Notes: generated by a model not told the origin, from the letters alone. DNA of 64,000 bases from Henricia sp. BOLD:AAB3569 (GCA_037783545.1 JBBELK010000451.1:1178001-1242000), one strand, 5' to 3'. Counted from the stretch's first letter, positions 24,701-31,499 are shown. Numbers and translations: made by a program.

Positions 24701-27700
24701 AATAAAGGAGCGTGACCAGATCACATTATTGAACCCCCATTTTTCGCATGGGTGTTGAGAATTTGATACCATATCATTTGTCATATTTTTCTCATTACCA
24801 TTTTGAGATTTCGTGTTCTCAATTCGTATATTTTCAAGTATATCGTCAAAAAAACCACCAAAGTTTTGTAAACTAATTTATCCACGGTTACATAAAGCAC
24901 TGCAGTGATTATACCAACCTTTTTGCTTCCACATCCAAATTGGAGATTGCAATTTTCGTGTTTTTTTCCCATGGATAGTATTCATATGATTCTTACCCGT
25001 AGGTTATAACGAAATAAATTTTCTGAAAAAAATCTGAACACGCTCTTTTAAATTCTGAAAACTGAAAAACACTAAGTAAATGTAACAACAATATGTGACG
25101 GGCTCTACGAAAATGAGTCACAAGTCGCGCTGGCTAGTATTCTTTTTGCGACCATAAAAAGAAATCTGTGGCATTTCTACGCTCATTAAAATACCTAAAC
25201 ACAAAAGAAATTCCAGGCGTAACACAGACATTCCAGGGGGAACACAGACATTCCAGGCGGTATCTGGGCACTGCCAGGAATTTCCATTGTGGTTTGGTAT
25301 TTTATTGAGCGTGGTTTTGCCGCGGATTTCTTTTGATGGTCGCAAAAAGAATACTAGCCAGCGCGACTTGTGACTCATTTTCGTAGAGCCCGTCACATAT
25401 GTTCTTACCGTATTACTGACAGGGGGTTCAAGTTGTATTGGCAGTGAGGTCGTCTTGGGTCTCAATTGGGGTGGGGATTCTGCTGCCTTGGCTAAGGGGG
25501 TAAGAGGCAGTTCTGGGCCGGGCTGGATGGGCTGGGGTTCAAAAGGAAGGGAGAAAACAGCCTTTCTCGACATTGGCAAATTTAAATATGCGGTTTAAGA
25601 GAAACAAAATGCAATTTTCTTAAAATATTGATTCTTGATCAGAACAGAAGTTTGTGAAATACAGTAAACTTGTGGATAACGAGGCACTGATCGACCAATC
25701 ACTTTGGAATCACTTTCAAGACTGTTCTGCTTCGGTGATTTCCTCTAGGCCCAACAGGACCCGTCTGAACAAAGTGATTCCCACAGTAATGCAATGCGAC
25801 ATTTTCTGTTTCTAGCAGAATTCTGCAAGTATAATTCAATTTTGTTAGGTTTCAACCTGATTGAACCTGCGTGGGTCAACAGCCCTAGCAGTGCAGGAGC
25901 TCAGGGAGGCAATTTAGGCAGAGTGGCGCACCCTGCCTCAGTGGTTCTTATGGAGGCTGGTGCACAAACATTAAGCCTACTGACTAACAAAATGTTACAT
26001 CTCTCGGTCTTCTTGATATTTCAGTAATTTGCATTTTTGTTTTCACATGTTGACTGCCGAGCATAGTTTCACAGGGCGTTCCCATTTTATACAAGTATAC
26101 TCATAGTGGCAGAATCCGGTACACCTGTTACTACGAGTATACTCGTAGTGGCAGAATCCAGTACACCTGTTACTACGAGTATACTCGTAGTCGGCAGTCA
26201 ACGTGTTAAACCATGTACAGATTAAAATTCAAATAGAATTTAGCAAAATGGACAGGAAAAGTAATCAGCTAACCTCTACTTCCGGCTGTGGTTCCGGTTC
26301 TTGTTCCAATTCTGGTTCATTTTTAGGTTCTACCTTCAAGTTCAACTGGTAGTTTAAACGACCTCGCAACAACGCTAATCCATTTTCGCTCAGGGATTTT
26401 AAATTTAACGTTCCTCTATATCTATATAATTCGTCCCCATCGCTGGCACCGCGTAGTTTGAGGAAGGGGGTGCTAGTGCGGGGGTAAACGACGAAGACTG
26501 CTTGTCCTATGTTTGAAGCGGAACTGATTTCAAGGTCATCGTTGGAGTAAGGAAAGACTTGGGCAAGGAGTTTAATTTGACGGTCGGCGTTTGGAGAGCA
26601 AAGACCTGCAAATTGGTAAAAAAAGTTTTTAAAAGAGTACATCGCAACTTGAACGATTTTTTAGCAGATTTTTAAAAGTTAGGCTTGAGCTGTGTTCGCA
26701 TTGGACTTGTTTTTTGAGAGGTTTTACCGAGACGATGGTAAAATGAAAAATGGCAAAATTTTACTGCTGTCCGCATTTGGACTTTTTCGACACAGGAAAA
26801 TATTATTGAGACCGTGGAAGAGCATGCGCAGTGTCCCTTTCCAGTATGACCTTCACAGCCTGGACGTGCGCTTTTACCGATTTGATGTGTCCCCATTGGA
26901 CTTATCTCTCGGTTCAATGGTAAATTTTTCGGGGCACCAGTTGGCCAAAAAAAGTAACCGCTGGACTCGGGAAAAGTTACTAAGAGGAAAACTTCCTAGC
27001 CTGTCCGCACTGGATTAAAAATGGGAAAAGTACCCATCGTCTCGGTACGTTTGACCAAAAAAAGTCCAATGTGGACATGCCTTTAGTATGCTGCACATGA
27101 AGTCCTACTTTTTTTAGCAGTCTGCAGACTTTGCACTAGACTTACAATTACTAGACTTAAACTTTCAATCAGCGATGGTGATTAAGATTCCATTCAAAAC
27201 CAAAGTTGGCGCTAAAATGATAAATATTTTTTTGCAAATCTAATACAAAACATGGGGGGAAAAAATTAGTAGTTGACCATGGCTTTAGACCTTGTGTGCA
27301 AAATATGAGATTGCCTGAATTTTTTTCTAAGAAAATCTTATATTTATTTTTTCTTCAAAATGTCAGTTTTTTCTATTAAATCTACACTCGCCACTAATAG
27401 TCAACTTCTCAATTTTTACACAAAACGCTGCCAATTGTGGAATGTTGTAATAGTACTGGAAACATCCTTGGTGCGTTATTGCCAAGGTTACTGGGTATAC
27501 AAGACAATGTTTAGACCTAGGCAAAGCCAACTTGGCACACATACCCACCTTTAGGAAGACGAAATGTGAAATGGCCGTCGGTGAATTTTTGTGGCTCATG
27601 TTTATTTGCTTGTGTAATGTCAACAGTGCTGGTAACCGTGGAAACGGACTTCTCAGCCAGTTCATCATCGTTGCCCGGCCATACTTTGATCTACATTTTG

Positions 27701-28711
27701 GAATGAAAAGGATTAAAAAAGGAAGAGTTGGGAAGTTGATCAGAATTTGTTTCTTTAAATAAAATGGCTTATCTAGCATCGTTAAGTGCAGATTTAATGA
27801 ATAAACCCAACATTTTGACTGAGAAAAAAATTAAGATTTTGTGAGGAAACACTTTAACAAATGGTATTTTGTTCGTATACATTGAACAAAGGTTTAAAGG
27901 AAATTACTTCCTGGAATCAACAGATAATCAAATTTTAAGATATACTTCCCACTTGCACTTTTGTCGCAAAAATTGCATTCAGTTAGTGCACAAGATAACC
28001 ATTCGCGCGCGTGCGCGCAGCGCCCTCTGTTGTCGCGCTTACGCACAGACCGCTCGCGCCGTATTTCTGTGCATTTCTTTATGCAGTAATTTTATCATTT
28101 ATTTATCTCAGAAAAGCAACATTTCCGACAGAAGTGCAAGTGGGAAGTATATCTTAAAATTGGATGATCTGTTGATTGATTCCAGGAGGTAATTTCATTC
28201 AAATCTTTGTTCAATGTATAAGGACAAAATACCATTCGGTCCCCAGAGTATTTTCACTCGGTTTGTGATCCGGGGCTGATCATGAGCTCGGTGTTCGACC
28301 CCGAGCTCGGGATCAAGAGTAAACAGGGTGTATTAAAGTGGCTGGAAATGTAATTTAACACAAAACAAACAACTAAAAAAAAATGAGTGAATTTAAACAC
28401 TTACTTTTTACCCTTAAACTTAAAGCCTGCCCACCAACATGGCCAATAAATTGGCCTGTCGGCATTAGCTGAAAAAGTACATGCCTGCACAAAAAAACTT
28501 TAAAATGAATTAAAGGAATACTCTTTAAGACATCTGACCTTCTTCAGTAATTCCCGTGCATTTTCTGCTTCACACTGTATTGACAGCTTCAAGTAGTAAC
28601 TGCCTGGGACAATAAAGGTGACGTCCCTCACTTCGAAGCTAAAAAGAAGGTTCTTTACGTCAATTTGCAGATCACCCATGGTGATGCATTCGTCACGATT
28701 GTTTGATTTTC
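2738..28711 (-). CDS. CCDC33: CCDC33-like C2 and coiled-coil protein (gene span, 18 exons found)
   Basis: Multi-exon minus-strand gene. Coding exons in transcript order: 28711-28539, 27690-27549, 26605-26274, 25531-25409, 24278-24115, 22402-22254, 21469-21360, 20824-20625, 19677-19554, 18082-18005, 13407-13168, 9785-9622, 8618-8492, 6768-6639, 6022-5934, 4962-4776, 3749-3658, 2824-2738. All have AG acceptors and GT donors (mostly GTAAGN, GTNAGT or GTAGGN), and every junction keeps phase. From the ATG at 28679 (context caccATGG) this gives 893 codons with no stop. Order of parts: N-terminal C2-like region (about 1-205, ending in an acidic EP-rich tail), proline linker (206-256), C2 domain (about 276-387), alpha/beta segment (388-521), Pro/Ser-rich segment (522-601), coiled coil (about 660-893). 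Human CCDC33 is a testis-enriched protein of about 950 residues with this layout. The family call is by architecture and wording, not by search. The start could lie further upstream, because a spliced acceptor is also possible at 28712. Confidence 0.68.
2961..3152 (+). mobile_element. MITE family A, partial copy
   Basis: Shares the family core (caatctccaatttggatgtg, then gaagcaaaaa, a 'cactgctttatgga' block and 'tttacaaaacat') with copies at 4252, 6161, 15674, 24704 and 38650. Both terminal repeats are missing. It lies in an intron of the CCDC33-like gene. Confidence 0.7.
3821..3957 (-). mobile_element. tRNA-like SINE unit flanked by an inverted repeat
   Basis: Reverse strand reads like a tRNA: a D-arm block (AGCTCAGCTGGTAGAGC) and a B box (GGGTTCGAATCCC), with matching acceptor-like ends (GCCTTAT and ATGAGGC) about 70 nt apart. 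The anticodon stem is poor, so it is not called a working tRNA. An exact 11-nt inverted repeat (gagagaaaaat at 3821 and atttttctctc at 3946) frames it. Diverged relatives are at 9468-9575 and 12470-12575. Confidence 0.7.
4252..4603 (+). mobile_element. MITE family A, full-length copy
   Basis: Starts ttaaaggtgttgttcag and ends ctggacacgctccttt, which form an imperfect terminal inverted repeat. The consensus end across copies is AAAGrAGCGTGwyCAGAT. It has no transposase ORF and probably a TTAA-type target. Confidence 0.78.
5221..5728 (+). mobile_element. MITE family B variant, split by another repeat
   Basis: The left part starts ttaaagatagtatacatg (family B terminus). The right part (about 5585-5728) ends catgtatactgcctttaa, its inverted partner. 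The middle, about 5365-5575, is an unrelated repeat built on 'ggggcgaaatgg' and 'ccatttcgcc' motifs in both orientations. The B variant was therefore probably interrupted by a later insertion. Confidence 0.6.
5365..5575. mobile_element. Palindromic 'gggcgaaatgg' repeat
   Basis: About four forward copies of a motif like 'ttttggggcgaaatggcact' and three reverse copies ('accatttcgcc') make a fold-back unit. It ends in the palindrome ttttcgtctcatgagacgaaa. Its ORFs arise only from the repeat. Confidence 0.6.
6161..6515 (-). mobile_element. MITE family A, full-length copy
   Basis: Reverse orientation of the 4252 copy. The ends (acaaggacaatgtccaggtc and ctgaactagctcctttaaat) match the family termini and the core is well conserved. 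Intronic, between exons 14 and 15 of the CCDC33-like gene. Confidence 0.75.
8812..9170 (+). repeat. Tandem dimer of a SINE-like unit of about 175 bp
   Basis: Two head-to-tail copies, each with gcgctttacaacattattac, a 'cattgggcacaact' block, 'agcctgacac', 'aggggctacaa' and ctcctgggtggagagaggca. The second copy continues into 'gtgccttgcccaaggacaca', a block also found at 7290, 19155 and 21570. The plus-strand ORF here comes from the repeat. Confidence 0.75.
9468..9575 (-). mobile_element. Diverged tRNA-like SINE unit
   Basis: Keeps the B box in reverse (gattcaaaccc), 'caccgggcagatgctct' and 'gtaaggcacag', and lacks part of the D arm compared with 3821-3957. It shares the flank 'ctcaggttttcccta' with that copy. 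Confidence 0.6.
9950..10240 (-). mobile_element. SINE, left partner of an inverted pair
   Basis: Carries a reverse B box (gggattcgaacccagg) at the left and 'ggctacctggccaaggc', then a 'tagattgtggcag' block. The same blocks occur reversed at 10290-10600, so the two SINEs face each other and can pair in RNA. Confidence 0.6.
10288..10600 (+). mobile_element. tRNA-derived SINE, right partner of an inverted pair
   Basis: The head looks tRNA-like (A box gtggcttagtgggtagac, B-box-like gtttcgagcacc). The body has cgttggcaagacactcaat, gccttggccaggtagccagc and a (taa)n stretch. It is inverted relative to 9950-10240. Confidence 0.65.
10600..12460. other. AT-rich intron sequence, nothing recognised
   Basis: Lies in the intron between exons 11 and 12 of the CCDC33-like gene. 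Open frames are short and unlike the flanking exons. I see no clear inverted or tandem repeat of size. Confidence 0.4.
12470..12575 (-). mobile_element. Diverged tRNA-like SINE unit
   Basis: Reverse strand keeps the A box (tagctggtagagcatctg) and a decayed B box (gggtttcaaatccc-like). The flank gatgagagaaat matches the 9468 copy. Probably an old insertion. Confidence 0.6.
12984..13139. mobile_element. Palindromic element, family Q copy 1
   Basis: The ends tatagaccctatgcac and 'ggtgcaaggggtttata' are inverted. Inside are 'ggccgccatgacaggggg' and 'ccccctgtcatggctgcc'. A cleaner copy is at 62061-62211. It ends 28 nt from the donor of exon 11. Confidence 0.8.
13168..20824 (-). CDS. CCDC33: CCDC33-like exons 8-11: middle and Pro/Ser-rich region
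   Basis: Exon 8 (20824-20625) encodes a largely helical stretch (LRRLPSLTRLQDNLLQSQD and on). Exon 9 (19677-19554) has PDPHPSSFLIPMAG. Exon 10 (18082-18005, 26 codons) has RVYQALQSERGRMGIRASLL. Exon 11 (13407-13168, 80 codons) is rich in Pro, Ser and Thr (TPSPPPSQLIPPSQSIPR) and probably disordered. Phases are 0 to 2, 2 to 0, 0 to 0 and 0 to 0. The acceptor of exon 11 (gaacag) has a poor pyrimidine tract, so its 5' edge is the least sure. The 4.6-kb intron before exon 11 is full of palindromic elements and could hide a small exon. Confidence 0.64.
14708..15119. mobile_element. Long palindrome, arms about 190 bp
   Basis: The left arm starts tttccacagtaaagg and the right arm ends cctttaccgtggaaa. 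Pairing runs almost throughout, for example caaatttccaatatacgctc with gagcgtatattggaaatttg near the centre at about 14905. The 165-residue ORF across it is only arm sequence. Intronic. Confidence 0.85.
15306..15665 (+). mobile_element. MITE family B, full-length copy
   Basis: Ends ttaaaggtagaacacatgat and atgatgtgttctacctttaa form a terminal inverted repeat. Internal blocks gaaatttcagccacatag, gcatggtttttgtg and catgtggtgtttggtacc are shared with the copies at 21851, 24352, 48442 and 50233. No ORF. Confidence 0.82.
15674..15933 (+). mobile_element. MITE family A, 5'-truncated copy
   Basis: Begins inside the family ('cctccccaaaatactatcca') and runs to 'gatctggacacactc'. It lies about 8 nt from the end of the family B copy. 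The same A-next-to-B layout recurs at 24.7 kb. Confidence 0.72.
16040..16135 (-). mobile_element. tRNA-like SINE fragment
   Basis: Reverse B-box-like sequence (gggacttgaacccacgacct) followed by 'ctaggcagacg' resembles the 3' half of a tRNA. The 5' half is not clear, so it is probably a decayed SINE. Confidence 0.45.
16580..17112. mobile_element. Long imperfect palindrome of about 530 bp
   Basis: Left: cttttgatcttaaataactt, then attttccaaca and agagggtgagattt. Right: aaatctcaccctct, then tgttggaaaatt and aagttatttaagatcaaaaa. The arms diverge by short changes, and the centre is at about 16845. No coding signal beyond short ORFs. Confidence 0.8.
17457..17663. mobile_element. Palindrome of about 205 bp
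   Basis: Arms: gggcagcgcagcaaaac, atcaactacgggggc and gacttatttcaagtc pair with gacttgaaataagtc, gccccccgtagttgat and gttacgctgcccc. It looks like a fold-back MITE. Confidence 0.8.
17874..17984. mobile_element. Palindromic element, family V
   Basis: gtcaacattttcacggttct pairs with 'ctgaaaatgttgac', and 'ctacagaacgtag' with 'ctacgctctgtag'. It ends 20 nt from exon 10 of the CCDC33-like gene. A second copy at 19981-20612 is split by another palindrome. Confidence 0.72.
18596..18790 (+). mobile_element. tRNA-derived SINE
   Basis: A-box-like ggttggcatagtggt and a strong B box (ctggttcgaatcccgtcc), followed by 'ggttttcctcccacc' and a non-tRNA body. The tRNA half has no convincing anticodon stem. 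Confidence 0.65.
19981..20612. mobile_element. Family V element interrupted by a palindrome
   Basis: The left part (cattttcacggttctacaga at about 20007) and the right part (ctctacgctctgtagaactg at about 20580) are the two arms of the family V palindrome. The intervening 20065-20492 is a separate palindrome. The right edge lies about 13 nt from the donor of exon 8. Confidence 0.65.
20065..20492. mobile_element. Palindromic element, family C copy 1
   Basis: The ends aaactcctcaaaaaaggttc and 'ttttttgaggagttta' are inverted. The arms of about 190 bp include tgatgtgtcatttgttatga, paired with tcataacaaatgacacatca, and gtgaaatgtcacaaaa. An asymmetric loop of about 55 nt sits at 20284-20338. Partner copy at 49208-49505. 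Confidence 0.85.
21105..21165 (+). repeat. (GTGGGG)n G-rich tract
   Basis: Several runs of four to six G separated by T form a G-quadruplex-prone stretch. It lies in an intron on the strand opposite to the gene, so the transcript carries a C-rich tract. Confidence 0.75.
21360..24278 (-). CDS. CCDC33: CCDC33-like exons 5-7: canonical C2 domain
   Basis: Three exons encode a typical C2 fold, presumably for lipid or protein contact. Exon 5 (24278-24115) holds strand 1 (EELLIIVHAVADLPRLPDG) and KAYVVG. Exon 6 (22402-22254) holds the hallmark SPTWEEAIRITVP. Exon 7 (21469-21360) holds VKLQIIHE and PFHHYHLDLVQ. Exon 6 has a second open frame (EEAITQLKKPLWEF), but exon 5 ends with two leftover bases, and only the SPTWEEA frame fits. 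Most Asp residues of the calcium-binding loops are not obvious, so calcium-independent binding is possible. The intron between exons 5 and 6 contains the 33-bp and 9-bp tandem arrays. Confidence 0.72.
21486..21690 (-). mobile_element. tRNA-derived SINE with 'cttgctcaagggcac' block
   Basis: Reverse B box (ggaatcgaacctac) and an A-box-like segment (gcctagcggtctagtgcgtc on the minus strand) make a tRNA head at the right end. To the left is gagtgccttgctcaagggca, shared with 7290 and 19155, and a (ttta)n end. The element lies 17 nt before exon 7's acceptor. Confidence 0.65.
21851..22225 (+). mobile_element. MITE family B copy
   Basis: Core blocks gaaatttcagccacatag, gcatggtttttgtgca, catgtggtgtttgttacc and 'cttgtcaactcgtgaa' match the 15306 copy. 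The termini (tttaaagagagatttcatga and atgatgtattggggctttaa) are degraded. It ends 29 nt from the donor edge of exon 6. Confidence 0.75.
22463..23215 (+). repeat. 33-bp minisatellite, about 23 units
   Basis: The unit is about 33 bp and consists of aagtctttaagagc followed by aagtctcgattcaagtacc, with variants at a few fixed sites (cga/caa/cgt, tacc/tccc, ttaa/ttgg). Because 33 is a multiple of three, several frames on both strands stay open, giving artefactual ORFs of 11-residue repeats. Intronic, between exons 5 and 6. Confidence 0.95.
23253..23730 (+). repeat. (GAGAAGAAT)n microsatellite, about 53 units
   Basis: A nearly pure 9-bp array with a few AAAGAG variants at the right end. It follows the 33-bp array after about 35 bp. 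It is strongly purine-rich on the plus strand, so triplex or H-DNA formation is likely. All frames are open (NEK, RRM, FFS, LLI repeats), but nothing supports translation. Confidence 0.97.
24352..24702 (+). mobile_element. MITE family B variant, complete
   Basis: Ends ctttaaaggtagtgtacatc and 'catgtagactacctttaa' are inverted. The left half matches other B copies, while the right half (gggcacttcagacgaaataa) matches the split copy at 5585-5728, so this is a subfamily. Confidence 0.78.
24704..25051 (-). mobile_element. MITE family A, full-length copy
   Basis: Best terminal repeats of the family: left 'aaaggagcgtgaccagatc', right 'aatctgaacacgctctttt'. It directly follows a family B element with one or two bases between. 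Confidence 0.82.
25091..25400. mobile_element. Fold-back element with about 62-bp near-perfect arms
   Basis: The left arm starts atatgtgacgggctctacga and the right arm ends tcgtagagcccgtcacatat. Pairing continues through 'gactcattttcgtag', 'gcgcgactt' and 'tctttttgcgacca'. The centre has three copies of 'cattccaggg/cgg'. It ends 8 nt from the donor-side edge of exon 4, so the intron starts with the element almost at once. Confidence 0.9.
25409..28711 (-). CDS. CCDC33: CCDC33-like exons 1-4: N-terminal C2-like region
   Basis: Exon 1 (28711-28539) carries the likely start at 28679 and encodes alternating beta-strand-like stretches (LQIDVKNLLFSFEV, GSYYLKLSIQC). Exon 2 (27690-27549) begins IKVWPGNDDEL and ends FTFRLPKG. 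This frame is not the longest open frame there, but it alone joins both neighbours in phase. Exon 3 (26605-26274) has strands such as QAVFVVYP and LNYQLNLKV, then an acidic Glu/Pro tail. Exon 4 (25531-25409) is proline rich and uses a long pyrimidine tract before its acceptor. A possible extra exon at about 28411-28474 was dropped because exons 1 and 2 join directly in phase 0 and it would break the frame. Confidence 0.66.
26041..26213. mobile_element. Palindromic element with tandem ctacgagtatactcgtag core
   Basis: Outer inverted ends 'acatgttgactgccgagc' and 'gtcggcagtcaacgtgtta'. Inside, the 18-bp palindrome ctacgagtatactcgtag occurs about three times, spaced by 'tggcagaatccagtacacctg'. 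Confidence 0.8.
26681..27082. mobile_element. MITE-like element with 'gtccgcattggact' motifs
   Basis: The ends 'tgttcgcattggactt' and 'aagtccaatgtggaca' are inverted, and related motifs ('gtccgcatttggact', 'gtccgcactgga') recur inside. The 108-residue ORF over it is repeat sequence. Intronic, between exons 2 and 3. Confidence 0.7.
27861..28236. mobile_element. Palindromic element, family J copy 1
   Basis: Arms: atacattgaacaaaggttta, aagatatacttcccacttgc and their reverse partners gcaagtgggaagtatatctt and 'tttgttcaatgtat'. The interior holds a GC-rich block with 'gcgcgcgtgcgcgcagcgcc'. A second copy, with the interior inverted, lies at 60820-61162. Confidence 0.85.
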
Positions 28712-28837
28712 CTGGAGAGTGGAATCATATCCTGGACCTAAAAAAAAGAAAAAAGAAACAATTCAAATTAAAAAAATAGCTCTCAATTATCACAAAAGCC
28801 AGTGTATAAAACTAATGCAAATGTTTATCAAGGAAAG

Positions 28838-29222
28838 ATTACCATGCACGGACACGGGACCCCATACCTATCAAACCTATAGGGCGCTTTTACAGGGGGT
28901 CAAAGGTTACGGGTCGCTATTGCTTGACCCTCCAGATCAGGAGAGAACAATAGAGCCACGTGCTTTTCTGCATGCTAGAAGCCACGTGCGTTTCTCCACG
29001 TGGCTCTATTGTTCTCTTCCGATCTGGAGGACAAGCAATAGTGACCCGTAACGTTTTGACCCCCTGTGAAAGCGCCCTTTATGGGACAACTCTCAAATTT
29101 TTCCTAAGTAAGTTCATGACACTTTTCCCTTCCCAATTTTGTATTTTTATCATCAAACTAGAATGTTTACATGGTTTATAGGTCATAACAAAGAAATTCC
29201 TGGGTGTCCGTGCATGGTAATT
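28838..29222. mobile_element. Outer palindrome carrying a nested palindrome
   Basis: Outer ends 'ttaccatgcacggacac' and 'gtgtccgtgcatggtaa' are inverted. Between them, 28879-29083 is an independent palindrome, so one element inserted in another. Confidence 0.75.
28879..29083. mobile_element. Nested palindrome of about 205 bp
   Basis: Ends 'agggcgcttttacaggggg' and 'ccccctgtgaaagcgccct', with long arms (caatagagccacgtg; cacgtggctctattg) meeting at about 28980. Confidence 0.88.
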
Positions 29223-29552
29223 ACCTCCCCCCCCACCCCCCCGTTGCCCCACCCCTTACATGGGGATTTTGTCATCACGATTGAAACCACGTGAATCAAC
29301 TTGAAAAATCAATGACAAAAGCAAACAAAAGCAATACCGGTTATTTCAACAAGCACATATTGCGGCAACTTGCTTTTGATTTACTGCAATGCCACCGATT
29401 GTAGAATTTAACGGTGAAATTTTCTCCCCCGATTGTCGTCTGCACAACACATCCATCACTAGCGCTCAATCATGCACGCGCGAGGGCGCTGTTTAACATT
29501 TTTACGGTGCCTTTCTCGAACAGCGCACTTGAACTGTCCGGTCCGGTACAGG

Positions 29553-30014
29553 GGCCAATTTCATAAAGCTGTTTAGCAAAAAAATTTGATTAATCAAAAA
29601 ATTGTTTTCTTTATAAAAATGGGTTAATAGTCAACATTTTTTTTATGTCAACTTGTGTTCTTAGCCAGAATAGCAGATATTCTTGTGAAAAACACAAATT
29701 GACATGCAATTTTGTATACGATTTACTGGAAAACATACTAAATACCGGAAACACTAAAAAGAAAAACACCAGAAAACACCTCAAAACATATCATTATCAG
29801 AAGCGCCATGAGTAATTAAATGTGCGCTTTATAAATCTGTATTATTATTATTTTTTATTAAAAACAGGACGGGCCAATTTCATACACTTGTTTAGCCAGC
29901 CGATTTTGTGCTGACAGATTTTCGCTAGTTTCTACACAGAGGCAAGTTTGCTATTAACAATGCCCTTTTTAAAAAGCACGCCCATGATTAAGCAGTGCCA
30001 TGAAATTGACCCCA
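29553..30014. mobile_element. GGGGCCAATTTCAT-type elements
   Basis: Starts ggggccaatttcataaagct (29553), has a second start at about 29871 (gggccaatttcatacactt), and ends 'gccatgaaattgacccc' (about 29998-30014). The right part belongs to the segment duplicated at 31.5 kb. Confidence 0.6.
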
Positions 30015-30566
30015 GAAAATAAATACCCAAAACAGTATTGATATGTTTTCTGTATTTTTCGAGGACGGTTTTTGAGCTTCGGGTGTTTCTCGGATTATAG
30101 CGTGTTTTATAATTTCTGGCGTATTTTCCGGTTTTTAGCGTGTTTTTAAATTGTTAGCGTGTTTCCCGGTTTTTGGCGTGTTTATCAATTTTTAGCGTAT
30201 TTTCCGGTTTTAACGTGTTTATCATTTTTTAGCGTGTTTTCCGGTTCTTAACGTGTTTATCAATTTTTAGCGTGAACCTATCCGTCTTTGCCCCAGGCCA
30301 GATATGTCTCAAGATTCAACCTAGGACCCAAAGGGTCGCTGCTAAGGAATCAGAACTTACCCGGCAAGGGGATGCCTAAAAAAGTGATTGCAGTCCGGAG
30401 GTGTTCAAACCTAAGCAACGTAACAGCCATGGTTTTACAGTTAATTTGTAGAAACAGGAATTTGTACGTCCCCTACGCGCATGCGTAATTATCATTTCTT
30501 TGCTTGTGTAGACGATTTTTTCTTGGCTGTTTGCCTGCACGGGTCTGATTTGGATGAAAAGTTGTC
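29895..30566 (+). repeat. Left copy of a duplication of about 650 bp
   Basis: Nearly identical to 31500-32143 from 'ctacacagaggcaagtttgc' to 'tttggatgaaaa'. It contains a minisatellite-like run of 'agcgtgttttccggttttt' and 'gcgtgtttatcaattttt', which has about two more units here than in the right copy. The shared 66-codon ORF (from about 30288) looks incidental. Confidence 0.88.
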
Positions 30567-31499
30567 ATCTTCGTTTTCAAACAATACAAGTAATGCTGGG
30601 TGCATAGCGCACTCGTCATTTTTGTTGCCTCACTGTTATCAGTGACGTAACTACGGGGTACACGGGGGGTGGGGTGGGGGTGCAGCTAAGGTCTGTGCCC
30701 TCCGGGTGCTCCCCATTTGAAATTCGACTATGGGTATTTTTCACAATTTTACAACATTTCAGAGGAATAGTGCACCCTGGAAAAATGTGTGCACCCCGGG
30801 CGCCCCCTCAGATGTATCACCCTAGTTACGTCGCTGATTGTTATCTTCAAGGCAACGGACTTTTTATACTGTAGTGTGAAAAGACAACAAATTTGCTGCA
30901 CGATTTGTGGGTTTGGTGCACAACATGTGCGCCCTTGGGTATATTGGTTCCTATGCTCCGGATGCACCTCTTTACTGTTTACCAACTGATTACATGTACC
31001 CTGAAATTTAAACTTGTTTAGGCCTACATGTTACCGCTTTTCCCAAGCTTTGAAATAAACATATTGTTGTTGACTGGTAAAAAGTACACTGCAAAAACTC
31101 GGGTGATAAATTTAACACCCTTGATGTTAAATTTTATTGTTTCCCGGTATTTTTTAAATATTTTAACACCAACTCTGGTGTACTTTTTACACCAATTGTA
31201 ATACAATTTGTGTCACTTGATTCCCTTTTGATGTTAATACTGAAGACACTACAAAGATTAAGATGTTTCACTGTGAAACGTCTTGATGGATGAGGACATT
31301 AATTTTCTCGCACTAGGGATATTGGCAAATCCCACCGTCCTTACCATATACACCTGTTTTCTTTTTTTTCTTCACATCCTATTAAGAAGTAATAGTCTAG
31401 CTATACGTACAACGTGGTGATTACGGTTTGCATGCACAAAAACGTAAACAAAATGATCAGAAACGCCTGTAGCCAATCAAATAGCTGGATTTCCGCGCA

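Noticed and set aside
27363-27779. 138-codon minus ORF
   Set aside because: Its frame differs from the spliced exon 27549-27690. Only the other frame (IKVWPGND...FTFRLPKG) joins both neighbouring exons in phase.
28411-28474. 64-bp open segment with acceptor and GTAAGT donor on the minus strand
   Set aside because: Including it breaks the phase between exons 1 and 2, which join directly in phase 0. It could be an alternative or unused exon.
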